NCBI RefSeq assembly: GCF_017377795.1
Contig: NZ_JAFRDR010000001.1
Coordinates: 248,001 to 312,000, forward strand
DNA from: Williamsia soli
GTDB lineage: Bacteria; Actinomycetota; Actinomycetes; Mycobacteriales; Mycobacteriaceae
DNA length: 64,000 bases
Direction: 5' to 3'
This document shows positions 53,276 to 62,468 of the stretch, piece after piece. The position numbers were made by a program, and so were the translations under genes. Every line of letters starts with the position of its first letter. The stretch's first letter is position 1. Under the pieces are notes generated by a model, which had not been told where the DNA came from, made no database searches, and saw only the letters and a program-made list of their open reading frames with translations.

Positions 53276-54439
53276 ATGACCTCAGAATTCAGAGTTTCCG
53301 GTCTGACGAAGACCTATGGATCGAACGTGGTCGTCGACCAACTCGACCTGACGATCGAGGAGGGCGAGTTCTTGGTCCTGCTCGGCCCCAGCGGCTGCGG
53401 CAAGACCACGACGCTACGGTGCCTTGCGGGTCTGGAGACACCGCAGGACGGCACGATCGCCTTCAAGGACCGGATCATGTTCGACAGTGGAGAGCACGTC
53501 AATGTTCCGGCACACAAGCGGAACATCGGCATGGTGTTCCAGTCCTATGCGCTCTGGCCGCATATGACGGTACGCAAGAACATCCAGTACCCGCTGAAGG
53601 TCCGGAAGATGAAGCAGGCCATCGCCGACGGCGCGGTCGAGGCAGCGGCCGGGATGGTCGATTGCGGAAAACTGCTCGACCGGTTCCCATCACAGCTCAG
53701 CGGTGGACAACAGCAACGGGTCGCGGTGGCGCGTGGACTGGTCGCACAACCTGATCTGGTGCTGTTCGACGAGCCCCTGAGCAACCTCGACGCACGACTC
53801 CGTGATCAGGTGCGGTCGCAGATCCATCAGCTGCATCAGAACCTAGGATTCACAGCAGTTTTCGTCACGCATGATCAGGCCGAGGCGTTCGCGCTCGGCG
53901 ATCGGTTGGCGATCATGAAGTCCGGCAAGATCGAACAATACGACGCCCCCGAGCACGTCTTCGAGAATCCGGTCTCCGAGTACGTCGCGGCTTTCATCGG
54001 AATGGGAAACCGACTCGAGCTACGGCGTGGCCACGACGGCTGGATCACCTCTGCTAACGACCCGATCGATCTGCGGCACTCGGTGGTCCGCGGTCTGGCC
54101 GACGAAGGTACGTCGGCCGTTGCGCGCTTCCGCCCGGACGACCTGCTCCTGCATCAATCGATGGCCGAGGTGCCCGCCGGTAACGTCGCCCTGCATGCCG
54201 AATTGGTGACCTATGAATACGGCGGCCGGCATTTTGATGTCACAGTCAAGAGCGGCAGCGAAGAGTTGACTCTGCGCGCTGCGGCGTCCGAACACAGTGC
54301 GGCCCTGCGGAAGAGCAAACCAGGTGCACCGATGGTGGTCAGCTTCTCCCCATCGGCTCTTCGGGTGTTCGCCGGCGACGATGCAGACCGCTTGGCGGCA
54401 GCAGAGCTGGCGCCGAACCGTGCCAAGGAGACGGTCTGA
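53276..54439 (+). CDS. ABC importer ATPase (FbpC/PotA type)
   Basis: 387 residues, ATG one base after the SDR stop. Walker A GPSGCGKTT, signature LSGGQQQRVAVARGL, Walker B LVLFDEPLSNLD, H-loop FVTHDQAEAFALGDR, and a TOBE_2 region near the C terminus. Energises the importer with the lipoprotein and the permease; its stop overlaps the permease start by one base (TGATG). Confidence 0.93.
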   Translation: MTSEFRVSGLTKTYGSNVVVDQLDLTIEEGEFLVLLGPSGCGKTTTLRCLAGLETPQDGTIAFKDRIMFDSGEHVNVPAHKRNIGMVFQSYALWPHMTVRKNIQYPLKVRKMKQAIADGAVEAAAGMVDCGKLLDRFPSQLSGGQQQRVAVARGLVAQPDLVLFDEPLSNLDARLRDQVRSQIHQLHQNLGFTAVFVTHDQAEAFALGDRLAIMKSGKIEQYDAPEHVFENPVSEYVAAFIGMGNRLELRRGHDGWITSANDPIDLRHSVVRGLADEGTSAVARFRPDDLLLHQSMAEVPAGNVALHAELVTYEYGGRHFDVTVKSGSEELTLRAAASEHSAALRKSKPGAPMVVSFSPSALRVFAGDDADRLAAAELAPNRAKETV

Positions 54440-56166
54440 TGGCGACGCTCACCGCAGAACCCGAATCACCACCCTCGGCGTCTTCCGGGCGGCCGTCACG
54501 CGCGGTGATACCTGCACACTGGCGGAGCCGCATCTGGTACGGGGCGCTGATGGCGATACTCGCCTATCTTGTTCTCCTGCCGATGATACGACTGCAGCTC
54601 CTGGCGTTCGAGAACGGTGGACAGGGGTATCGCACCACATATGGTCGCTTCGACATCGCCGAGACGATCTGGACCACCATCGCCTTGGCACTGGGGTCCC
54701 TCGTCATTGCCCTGGTGCTCGGCACGCTCCTGGCCTTCGCCGCGAGCAGGCTGCCGGCGAAACTGGGATTCCTGCGGATCATCCCCATTCTTCCCATCGT
54801 CATGCCTGCGGTCGCAAACATCGTGGGCTGGGCGTTCCTGCTGTCGCCCGGACCGGGCTACCTGAACGTCCTTCTCCGAAAGCTGCCCTGGTGGAGTGGA
54901 TCCGATACCGGGCCGATCGACGTCTACACCGTGCCGTGGATCATCATCCTCACCGGCTTCGGGCTCACCTCGTTTGTCTACCTCTTCGTCAGCTCAGGGA
55001 TGCAGAACATCAGTTCTGAGCATTTGGAGGCCGCCCAGGTCAGCGGATCGTCGACGGTCGGTGTGTTCTTCAAGGTGGTACTGCCACTGCTTCGCCCGTC
55101 GTTGATCTACGGCGGTGGCATCGCGTTTCTGCTCGGACTGGGACAGTTCACCGGACCGTTGTTGCTGGGTCAGAACAGTGGTGTGAAGGTCTTGACCACC
55201 GAGATGTACCGCCGGGTGTCGGAATCGCCATCCGACTTTGCGGCCGCCGCCGCGGCCGGCTCACCGCTGGTGATCTTCGGCATCGCGCTGGTGCTGATCC
55301 AGAAACTGATGCTGGGCAACCAGACCCGCTTCGTGACCCACGGCGGCAAGGCGTTCGCGCCGCCGACCGGCAAGGGCACCTGGGCGACGGTCACCATCTC
55401 GCTGTTCGCGCTCTTCGCACTGGTGATACCGCTCGTCGGTTTGATCATCGTCTCGTTGACCCCGTATTGGTCCGGGTCGCTGTCGTGGGGTCTGTTCACC
55501 CTCGACAACTTTCGTGAGCTGTTCCGCACAGATGCGATCGTCGAATCCGTTGTCACGAGCGTCGTCACCTCGCTGGGTGCGGTCGTCATCGTCGTGCCCA
55601 TCGGATATGTGATGGCAAATCTTTTGGTCCGGGGTCGGCGCTTCAAGATCTTGGCGTTGATCGGCGATCTGATGACCGCGCTGCCCCTGGGCATTCCGGC
55701 AGTGATCTTCGGTGTCGGGTTCCTGCTGACCTACACCGAGCCGCCCTTCATTCTCTACGGCACCCGGACGGTGATCATCCTGGTCTACATCGTGCTGATG
55801 CTGCCGTTCGCGACCCGTATGCAGATGACCGCGATGCTGTCGCTCGGTAACACATACACCGAAGCATCGGCTACGAGCGGTGCCTCGCCATTCGTGACCA
55901 ACATCCGAATCATGTTGCCGCTCATGCGACCAACGATTCTCAGCGCGGTGGCACTGATGTTCATCCTGCTCACCCACGAGTTCGCGGCGTCACTTCTGGT
56001 GCGCGCGTCCACCACCCAGGTCATGGGCACCCTGCTGTTCGACATGTGGCAGAACGGAACGTATCCGTTGGTGGCGGCGATGGCGCTGCTGATGACCGCG
56101 GTGACCACCGGTGGTGTGGCGATCGCCATGCTGATCGGCGGCCGAAACGTGCTCAGCAAGCTGTGA
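54439..56166 (+). CDS. ABC importer permease, two fused transmembrane domains (FbpB type)
   Basis: 575 residues, about 12 membrane helices. Two EAA-type loops are visible, one near residue 195 (SSEHLEAAQVSGSSTVGVFFKVVLP) and one near 470 (TYTEASATSGASPFVTNIRIMLP); the pair shows the fused architecture of ferric-iron and thiamine-type importers. It forms the whole membrane channel by itself. Confidence 0.9.
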   Translation: MATLTAEPESPPSASSGRPSRAVIPAHWRSRIWYGALMAILAYLVLLPMIRLQLLAFENGGQGYRTTYGRFDIAETIWTTIALALGSLVIALVLGTLLAFAASRLPAKLGFLRIIPILPIVMPAVANIVGWAFLLSPGPGYLNVLLRKLPWWSGSDTGPIDVYTVPWIIILTGFGLTSFVYLFVSSGMQNISSEHLEAAQVSGSSTVGVFFKVVLPLLRPSLIYGGGIAFLLGLGQFTGPLLLGQNSGVKVLTTEMYRRVSESPSDFAAAAAAGSPLVIFGIALVLIQKLMLGNQTRFVTHGGKAFAPPTGKGTWATVTISLFALFALVIPLVGLIIVSLTPYWSGSLSWGLFTLDNFRELFRTDAIVESVVTSVVTSLGAVVIVVPIGYVMANLLVRGRRFKILALIGDLMTALPLGIPAVIFGVGFLLTYTEPPFILYGTRTVIILVYIVLMLPFATRMQMTAMLSLGNTYTEASATSGASPFVTNIRIMLPLMRPTILSAVALMFILLTHEFAASLLVRASTTQVMGTLLFDMWQNGTYPLVAAMALLMTAVTTGGVAIAMLIGGRNVLSKL

Positions 56167-56189
56167 CATTCGGAAAGGTATACGGCGCA

Positions 56190-56954
56190 ATGAATGATGG
56201 TCGATCGCGGCTACAGGACAAGGTGGTGCTGGTCACCGGTGCGACCGGGGGAATCGGTGTCGAGATAGTCAGGCGGCTGGCCTCGGAGGGCGCAGTCGTG
56301 GTGGCAACAGATCTCGACTCCGAACGGTGCGGGACGCTGATCGCGGGACTCGACGAACCGGATCGGCACCAGGCTCTCGGTCTGGACATCGCGTCGGAAC
56401 CGCAATGGTCCGAGGTCGTCTCCACGGTGTCGGACCGCTTTTCACGACTCGACGCGGTGATCAACAACGGTGCCATCGGCAGTCTGGGATCGGTGGTCGA
56501 CGAAGACCTGGATCGCTACAACCGCGTCATCGAGGTCAGCCAGACAGGCACCTGGCTCGGAATGAAACACGCGGGAGCCTTGGTGGAGCGGTCCGGGGGC
56601 GGATCGATCGTCAACATCTGCTCGATTCTCGGCACCGTCGGCGGGTTGGGGAACAGCTTTGCGTACGCGGCCGCCAAGGGCGCCGTTCGGACGATGACGA
56701 AGAACGCGGCCCTGTACTGGGCCACAAAGGGCGTGCGGGTCAACTCGATACATCCCGGGTTCATCGAAACGCAGCAGCTGCTCGATCGCTATGAGGGCAC
56801 CGAGCGCCATCAGGCAATGCTGGCGAACACACCGATGGGTCGACTGGGCAAGGCCGCCGAGGTGGCGGCTGCCGTGGCATTTCTGGCCGGTGACGACGCC
56901 ACGTTCATCACCGGCAGTGAGTTGAACGTCGACGGGGGATGGACCGCTGCTTGA
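56190..56954 (+). CDS. SDR-family oxidoreductase
   Basis: 254 residues from ATG 56190 with GGAAAGG upstream. LVTGATGGIGVEIVRRL, INNGAIG, catalytic Tyr/Lys in YAAAKGAVR, and the ending SELNVDGGWTAA. Acidic residue after strand 2 (ATDLDS) suggests NAD(H). Last gene of the plus-strand operon; convergent with the MBL gene 35 bases away. Confidence 0.87.
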   Translation: MNDGRSRLQDKVVLVTGATGGIGVEIVRRLASEGAVVVATDLDSERCGTLIAGLDEPDRHQALGLDIASEPQWSEVVSTVSDRFSRLDAVINNGAIGSLGSVVDEDLDRYNRVIEVSQTGTWLGMKHAGALVERSGGGSIVNICSILGTVGGLGNSFAYAAAKGAVRTMTKNAALYWATKGVRVNSIHPGFIETQQLLDRYEGTERHQAMLANTPMGRLGKAAEVAAAVAFLAGDDATFITGSELNVDGGWTAA

Positions 56955-56989
56955 GCGGGTTCATCGCCGCAGGATCGGGGTGGATGTCG

Positions 56990-58006
56990 TCATCGCACTG
57001 TGAAGACGTCCACCCCGTCCTGGTTTTCGACCAGGAGCTTCCCGCGGTGAGCGAGTACATCGAGGTGTGCCAACGTTTCACAGGTGGCGACCATCTGATT
57101 GAAGTTGTCGAGAGTGTCGAACGGTCGCTCGCGGCGGGTCCAGGTGAGTGCTCGCGCAACAGAGAGTCCGGTACCGGAGTCCAGCCGTTCCACGGCGGCC
57201 ATGGTTGCAGCAAAACGCCTCTGGTGATGGGCGAGCAGTTCGCGGACGCGCGCGTGGACTCCTGAGCCTGTGTCCCCGTGGGACGGCAGCATGATCCGGT
57301 CGCGGTCGTCGAGCATCAGGTGCAGCGATCGCAGGTACTTGTCCAGCGGAAGGTCCCAGTCCCCGAGTTCGAACCCGATGGACGGGGTGATCGTCGGCAG
57401 CACATGGTCGCCCGTGTAGGTCGCGCCGCGATCCAGGTCATGGAACACCATGTGTCCCTTGGTGTGCCCGGGCGTATGGATTGCGACCAGGTTGTGACCG
57501 GGCAGGACCAGGGGACCCTCCGACAACCAGCTGTCCGGCCGCTCCCAGTCGGCCGCGACGAATGGCTCACCGACGGAGTCCTTGTACGCTTGCTCCGCTA
57601 TCAGAGGCGCACCGGCTCGGTTCAGTTCGCGCAGTGAGCTCTCGGGTACGTTGCTGCCCAGTCTGGCGATGGCGTCGATGCCGACGACCTCGGCGCTGCC
57701 GAGATGGATCCGGCATCCGTGTCTGCGACGCAGTTCGACGGCGAACGTGTAGTGATCGCGATGCACGTGGGTCACGTAGATGTCGTGGATCTCGTCTGCG
57801 TTCCGTCCGATCCGGGCCAGGGCGGCGGTGATCTCCGTGTAGGTGGTCTCGCGATGCCATCCGCCATCGATGAGTGCGAGACCGGAGTCGGTCTCGAGGA
57901 CGTAGACGTTGATCGCTCGAAGGCCGTCCCCGGGCATCTGGAGAGGAATCCGATGGACACCGTCGGCGACAGGGAAGCAACCGGGGTCGGACCAGGTGAT
58001 CGTCAT
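56990..58006 (-). CDS. MBL-fold metallo-hydrolase
   Basis: 338 residues; ATG at 58006 overlaps the EthD stop (ATGA). Metallo-beta-lactamase fold with metal site THVHRDHYTFA (H-x-H-x-D-H), later ligands in IHTPGHTKGHM and TGDHVLPT, and a C-terminal helical part. Hydrolyses an ester, lactone or thioester; in this operon a CoA thioester or lactone of the pathway is a fair guess. Confidence 0.88.
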   Translation of the reverse strand: MTITWSDPGCFPVADGVHRIPLQMPGDGLRAINVYVLETDSGLALIDGGWHRETTYTEITAALARIGRNADEIHDIYVTHVHRDHYTFAVELRRRHGCRIHLGSAEVVGIDAIARLGSNVPESSLRELNRAGAPLIAEQAYKDSVGEPFVAADWERPDSWLSEGPLVLPGHNLVAIHTPGHTKGHMVFHDLDRGATYTGDHVLPTITPSIGFELGDWDLPLDKYLRSLHLMLDDRDRIMLPSHGDTGSGVHARVRELLAHHQRRFAATMAAVERLDSGTGLSVARALTWTRRERPFDTLDNFNQMVATCETLAHLDVLAHRGKLLVENQDGVDVFTVR

Positions 58007-58332
58007 GGGTTGGTGAGCGGAACCATCGTCTGCTCGCTTCCGTACCAGATCATGCGCCGCCCACCCATGTCGCCGACATTGGAGACCGCCTCTTTCCATT
58101 CAGGGCTCGCCAGAGCGGCTTTGAGCGCGTCGGGAGACTCGAAGCTCAGTACCGACAGTCCATCCCAGCCGGCCGACTTGTCGTCGAAGGTCTCCTGGAG
58201 GTCGGTGTGCTGCCAGCGCAGGAGTCCTGGGAGCTTGTAGGTGGGTTCGGCGTGCTCCCCGCGCCACCAGTCGATGAACTGCTCGTGGGTCCAGGCGCTC
58301 GGCTTCGTGCCGAGAACGATCAGGTTGTACAT
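58003..58332 (-). CDS. EthD-domain protein
   Basis: 109 residues from ATG 58332, with AGGAGA 5 bases before it; a much longer open frame upstream is ignored because this start is so well placed. EthD/dimeric alpha-beta barrel: YNLIVLGTKP, FIDWWRGEHA and MGGRRMIWYGSEQ. EthD-like proteins accompany oxygenase and degradation operons, with unclear catalytic or binding roles. Its promoter region contains an element shared with the TetR promoter. Confidence 0.82.
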   Translation of the reverse strand: MYNLIVLGTKPSAWTHEQFIDWWRGEHAEPTYKLPGLLRWQHTDLQETFDDKSAGWDGLSVLSFESPDALKAALASPEWKEAVSNVGDMGGRRMIWYGSEQTMVPLTNP

Positions 58333-58343
58333 CTGTTCTCCTA

Positions 58344-58364
58344 ACTGAATTTGGGTCGATTTAG
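58344..58364. promoter_or_regulatory. Operator candidate upstream of EthD-MBL genes
   Basis: ACTGAATTTGGGTCGATTTAG. CTGAATTTGGGTCGATTTA matches the element at 59082-59100 at 15 of 19 positions, with the same orientation. It sits just upstream of the EthD ribosome site. Confidence 0.55.
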
Positions 58365-58403
58365 GGGTGCCGCGAAAGCCAAGTGAATGCGTCCGATGCC
58401 GAA

Positions 58404-59027
58404 TTAGGGCCGTACAATCCTCAAGGCTGCGTTGGTCACCGTGACGTTGATGTCGTCGAGGGTCAGCTTCCCCTCCGGCCGATACCAGCGCCACACGCTG
58501 ATGATGAGGGGTAGGACGAGTCGCCCCAGCATGCGTGGGTCGTCGTCGATGAAGGCGCCGCTCTTGATCCCGGAGGCGATGAGGGCGGTCCACTTCACCT
58601 CGATCTCCTGGACGAGTTCGCGGCAGCGGATCCGCTCGGCTTCTTCCTTCTCGGATTGCCGGGGTGTCGCCAGCAAGTCCATGTGGTTCTGAAGGATTCG
58701 GCGCTGAAGGGCGTCGGTGGGGGAGGCCTCCAACGCCGCCGTGATCGCGGCGCGTAGCGCTTCTTCGGGATCGGACTGTGAGGCCGTCGCCGCGTCGAAT
58801 CGCTCGACGGAATCGGCCAATTCGAGACGCATGATGGTCAGAAGGCAATGCGCCTTCGATTCGAAGTAGTGGTACAGCGCGGTCTGGCCGATGCCGACCT
58901 CGTCGGCGATCGACGCCCATTTGGTGTGTTCGTAGCCGACCTTGCCGAACTGGTCGATGGCGGCAGAGAGAATGCGAGTTCGCTTGGAGCGCGGGCTCTC
59001 GCGCTTCACAGTGGCATCAACCGTCAT
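58404..59027 (-). CDS. TetR-family regulator of the catabolic island
   Basis: 207 residues. HTH: TKWASIADEVGIGQTALYHYF near residues 38-58; the C-terminal domain contains RILQNHMDLL and ISVWRWYRPEGKL, a pattern of KstR2-like and fatty-acid regulators. It lies between the EthD/MBL genes and the ligase operon; similar elements occur before EthD, before itself and, in part, in modules A and B, so it may control the whole island with an acyl-CoA as inducer. Confidence 0.88.
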   Translation of the reverse strand: MTVDATVKRESPRSKRTRILSAAIDQFGKVGYEHTKWASIADEVGIGQTALYHYFESKAHCLLTIMRLELADSVERFDAATASQSDPEEALRAAITAALEASPTDALQRRILQNHMDLLATPRQSEKEEAERIRCRELVQEIEVKWTALIASGIKSGAFIDDDPRMLGRLVLPLIISVWRWYRPEGKLTLDDINVTVTNAALRIVRP

Positions 59028-59067
59028 CGTGTCCCCCGGATATCGTCATGTACATCGATCACCCACG

Positions 59068-60582
59068 CTACCGCGTTTGAGCTGAACTCGGGTCGACTTG
59101 TGCCACCAGCCGGGATGCCAGCCCCACAGCGTCTGGCCGGGACAGCTTACCGACCCGATTCTGTGGCAGATCCTCCACCGTGAACAAGTACTCAGGCCAC
59201 TTGAATTTGGGGAAATCTGACTTCGCCAGCTGTTCGGTGACGTCGTGGAGGGCCAACTGCGGACCCCCGGTGACCACGAGTGCCGCTGCCCGTTCCCCGA
59301 GCAGATCATCGGGTACGGGCACCACACAGACCTGTACCACCTGAGGGATCGAAGCGATCGCCGCTTCGAGCTCGTTGATGTCGATGTTGCGGCCACCGCG
59401 GATGATGATCTGCTTCTGCCGGCCCATCACCCGGATCGACCCGTCGGTGGCAACCTCGACGAGGTCACCGGTCGGCAAGAATCCGTCTGCGGTCAGTTCC
59501 GGTGGTGTCGGGGTGCCGCCGCGGGCGTATCCCACGAACAGTGACGGACCCTTGACCTGAGCGTCGCCGATCTCGTCGGCAGGCACCGGGACACCGACCC
59601 CGTCGACCGCACGAACGATGGTCCCGGGGAAGGGCCGACCGTCTCGGCCGAGCCGGATCGCCGGCGGATCATCGAGTTGCGGGGTCGTGTGGCCCAGACA
59701 CTCGGACATTCCGAAAACGCGCAAAAAGGTGGTTCCGAGGTGGGTTTCGGCTTGGCGGAGTGTCCGTTCGTTCATCGGGCCACCGCCGATCGTCATCGCT
59801 CGCATCGACGAGAGCGTGCCCTCGGCGCCTTCGACCACCGACAGCTGCAGCGCCATGGTCGGAACGAGCATCGTCCACGCGACGCGTTCACGAGCCATCA
59901 CCTCCAGCGCGACGGCCGGTGACCACTTGCCGACCGAGACCATCGTCCCGCCCAGGTAGGCGGGAAAGTACATGCCGAAGCAGAACGCGGCCACCGAGGA
60001 CAGTGGGACAAAGGCCCCGATCGGTTCTCCGGGCTGCAGGCCGACCGTGTCGATGGTGCTCTGGCAGGCGTAGCGGATCGCTTCCTCGGACTGCACAACA
60101 CATTTGGGACGCCCTGTCGATCCGGAGGTCATCGCGATTGCGGTGCCACCGTTCCATCGTTCGACGTCTCGGAAGCTACTGCGGGCGCGGAGTCGATTCG
60201 TCTCGAAGGTGTCGTGGACTATCGGGAACGCGGTGTCCGAGACCGCCCAGTGGGCCATCGATGTCGGCTCGGCGACAACGAGGTCCGGATCGATGTCGTC
60301 GATCGCCAGCTCGAACTCGGACTCGGCGGCATGTGGGCTGAAGACAGCGACCACGCCACCGCGAAGGCCGACGGCAAGTGCGGCTGCGACTGTGTGCCAG
60401 GTGTTGTCGGCCTGGATCAGGACCGTGGGAGCGCCCGCGTCGATACTCGCGATCCGGTCCGCCAACGACTGCGCCGCGGACACGACCTTGCCGATGCTGT
60501 GGTGCCCGAGATCGTCGATGACGGCGATCGAATCGGGCGCCGACGCGGCTCGTGCGAGCATCTCCTGGGCGAGAATCTTCAC
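59068..60582 (-). CDS. Class I adenylate-forming acid-CoA ligase
   Basis: 504 residues. AMP-binding motifs: IAMTSGSTGRPKCVV (P-loop), VFGMSECLGHT, FLPTGDLVEVATDGSIRVMGRQKQIIIRGG (split here as A7 PTGDLV and A8 GRQKQIII), and the catalytic Lys in NRVGKLSR. Similar to cyclohexanecarboxylate or dihydroxybenzoate-type ligases. Activates a carboxylic acid to its CoA ester. The start overlaps the ADH stop (ATGA). The last codons contain the operator at 59082-59100. Confidence 0.88.
   Translation of the reverse strand: MKILAQEMLARAASAPDSIAVIDDLGHHSIGKVVSAAQSLADRIASIDAGAPTVLIQADNTWHTVAAALAVGLRGGVVAVFSPHAAESEFELAIDDIDPDLVVAEPTSMAHWAVSDTAFPIVHDTFETNRLRARSSFRDVERWNGGTAIAMTSGSTGRPKCVVQSEEAIRYACQSTIDTVGLQPGEPIGAFVPLSSVAAFCFGMYFPAYLGGTMVSVGKWSPAVALEVMARERVAWTMLVPTMALQLSVVEGAEGTLSSMRAMTIGGGPMNERTLRQAETHLGTTFLRVFGMSECLGHTTPQLDDPPAIRLGRDGRPFPGTIVRAVDGVGVPVPADEIGDAQVKGPSLFVGYARGGTPTPPELTADGFLPTGDLVEVATDGSIRVMGRQKQIIIRGGRNIDINELEAAIASIPQVVQVCVVPVPDDLLGERAAALVVTGGPQLALHDVTEQLAKSDFPKFKWPEYLFTVEDLPQNRVGKLSRPDAVGLASRLVAQVDPSSAQTR
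59082..59100. promoter_or_regulatory. Operator candidate upstream of the TetR gene
   Basis: CTGAACTCGGGTCGACTTG, 15 of 19 positions identical to the element at 58345-58363. It lies in the 3' end of the ligase gene, 55-75 bases upstream of the TetR start, and fits autoregulation. Confidence 0.5.
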
Positions 60583-61664
60583 TGCGCTGTCTCTTTCTCG
60601 ATGCGTTGGTGTTGGGGAGTCGACGGGGTGATCACTGCGCGCCCGGCGATCGAGCCGGTGCGCAGCAGCCGGTATACGTCGGCGGCCTCACTCAAAGGGT
60701 AGGTCGCGGTTTCGGCGTGGAGGCGGCCCCGGGTCGCCAGGTCGACGACGGCTTCGAGGTCGGCTCTGGTTCCCCAGAATGGTGCGTTCACCTGCCAGCC
60801 GTTGACCAGCCCGACGTCTTTGCCGATGGTGAGCCTGCCGCCGCCACTGCCGACCATCACCATTCGGCCACCGGGTGCGAGCAGGCGCGCGGCCGGTCCG
60901 ACGGTGGTCGGTGCGCCGGCGAAGTCGAATACGAGATCGGCACCGCCCAGGGCGCGGATGGCGGATGTCGCATCGTCGAGGGTGGGATGGGAGCTGAGTG
61001 CGCCCAGTGTCAGCGCAAGATCCAGAGACTCGGCCCGGGTGTCCACCGCAACGATCCGCGTGACACCCAGCTCACGAAGGATCTGAAGCGCCAAGTGGCC
61101 GAGCCCCCCGATACCGACCACCACCGCGACGGTGTGCTCGTCGACCAGGTCGGCATTGGTCCGGATCGCATGGCAGGCGGTCAATCCGGCGTCCGCGAGT
61201 GGTGCTGCCTCGGCGTGGCTGAGCGAACCTATCGGCACCAGGACGTCGGCTGAGGGGACGAGCATGAACTCGGCGAGCCCGCCGGGATGGCCGAGGCCGT
61301 TCCCGATCCGCGCGAGCCGGCCATCGGCATGTGGAGCCAGCCGCAGGCAGTAGTTCTCGCGGCCACGAAGACAGTTGCGACACCGCCTACACGACCAGAT
61401 GCCGTGGACAACAGCTGATTCGCCGACCCACGCCTCGTCGGCCGAACTGCCCACCGCCACCACTGTCCCCGCGACCTCGTGGCCGAGGGTGAGGGGAAGC
61501 GTGTAGTCGAATCGGCCGGCGCCGGCGTCCATGACGTGGAGATCCGAGCGGCACAGGCCGACGGCACCGACCTCGAGGAGAAGCTCATCACCCGTGGGTT
61601 CCGGCGTCGGAACCTCTCGCAACTGTGGAGATTCGCCCCACGCGGTGAGCTGTACCGCCAACAT
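60579..61664 (-). CDS. Zinc-dependent alcohol dehydrogenase (MDR)
   Basis: 361 residues from ATG 61664, coupled as TGATG to the previous gene; a start 15 bases upstream is possible. Catalytic zinc ligands in LCRSDLHVMD and LGHEVAGTV, structural zinc cysteines in CRRCRNCLRGRENYC, cofactor motif GIGGLGHLALQ. Oxidises a secondary or primary alcohol of the pathway to ketone or aldehyde. Confidence 0.9.
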   Translation of the reverse strand: MLAVQLTAWGESPQLREVPTPEPTGDELLLEVGAVGLCRSDLHVMDAGAGRFDYTLPLTLGHEVAGTVVAVGSSADEAWVGESAVVHGIWSCRRCRNCLRGRENYCLRLAPHADGRLARIGNGLGHPGGLAEFMLVPSADVLVPIGSLSHAEAAPLADAGLTACHAIRTNADLVDEHTVAVVVGIGGLGHLALQILRELGVTRIVAVDTRAESLDLALTLGALSSHPTLDDATSAIRALGGADLVFDFAGAPTTVGPAARLLAPGGRMVMVGSGGGRLTIGKDVGLVNGWQVNAPFWGTRADLEAVVDLATRGRLHAETATYPLSEAADVYRLLRTGSIAGRAVITPSTPQHQRIEKETAQ

Positions 61665-62452
61665 CAGCGGGCGGTCCATCCGCCGTCGACGACAAGGGTC
61701 TGGCCGGTCATGTACGACGACGCGTCGGACGCGAGAAACAGGACAGCGCCATTGATCTCGCCGTCGACGCCGCCGCGGCCCAGCATGGTGTTACGACGCA
61801 CCCAGCCGGCGGACTTCTCGTTCTCGAACAAACCATCGGTCATCTCGGTATCAAACCACCCTGGAACGACCGCATTGACTCGGATCCCACGGCGTCCCCA
61901 TTGGCCGGCGAGTTCGCGCGTGAGGCCCAGCGTGCCTGCCTTCGAGGCCGCGTAGCTGGCGCCCCCGATCGGCGCCGTGGACACCAGTCCGATCACCGAG
62001 GAGATGTTGATGAAGGACGCACTGCCGCCCTCGGGCAATTGTGTTGCGGCATAGGTAGCCAGATGGAACCCCGCCACCAGGTTGAGCTCCAGGATGGAGT
62101 TGAAGCCGTCGACGGTCTCGTCCTCGGCGAAGGGGGGACCGGGACGGCCGGCGTTGTTGACCAGGATGTCGAGGCGCCCGAAGTCGCGTCGCGCGCGGTC
62201 GACAAGTTCTTTCCGGTCGGCATCCACCGTGACGTCGCACCGAATCGGGACGATGCGGGGGTCGGTTGCGGCCAGTTCTTCGAGTCGCTCGAGTCGCCGG
62301 GCGGCGGCGTACACAGTGGCACCCGCTGCCGCGAGGATCCGGGCGAATCCGAGGCCGAGGCCCGAGGATGCACCCGTGACAACGGCGACCCGACCGCTGA
62401 GATCGAACAGCTCTGCGGGCGTCGGTACCGCGACGGATGTGTTGTCTGTCAA
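61664..62452 (-). CDS. SDR-family oxidoreductase
   Basis: 262 residues. VVTGASSGLGLGFARIL, NNAGRPG, catalytic Ser in INISSVIG, YAASKAG, and the ending TGQTLVVDGGWTAR. AAARRLERL after strand 2 suggests NADP(H). Part of a minus-strand operon from the acyl-CoA dehydrogenase to the ligase; probably a beta-oxidation-like or cyclic alcohol step. Confidence 0.88.
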   Translation of the reverse strand: MTDNTSVAVPTPAELFDLSGRVAVVTGASSGLGLGFARILAAAGATVYAAARRLERLEELAATDPRIVPIRCDVTVDADRKELVDRARRDFGRLDILVNNAGRPGPPFAEDETVDGFNSILELNLVAGFHLATYAATQLPEGGSASFINISSVIGLVSTAPIGGASYAASKAGTLGLTRELAGQWGRRGIRVNAVVPGWFDTEMTDGLFENEKSAGWVRRNTMLGRGGVDGEINGAVLFLASDASSYMTGQTLVVDGGWTAR

Positions 62453-62468
62453 TGTCTTCCCCTCGTCC

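Noticed and set aside
51410-56166. Ferric iron importer
   Set aside because: The family label is common, but the SDR inside the operon and the shared operators with catabolic genes favour an organic substrate.
58333-58920. Long minus-strand frame upstream of the EthD gene (to 58920)
   Set aside because: It runs antisense-frame through the TetR gene, and the EthD start has a strong AGGAGA site.
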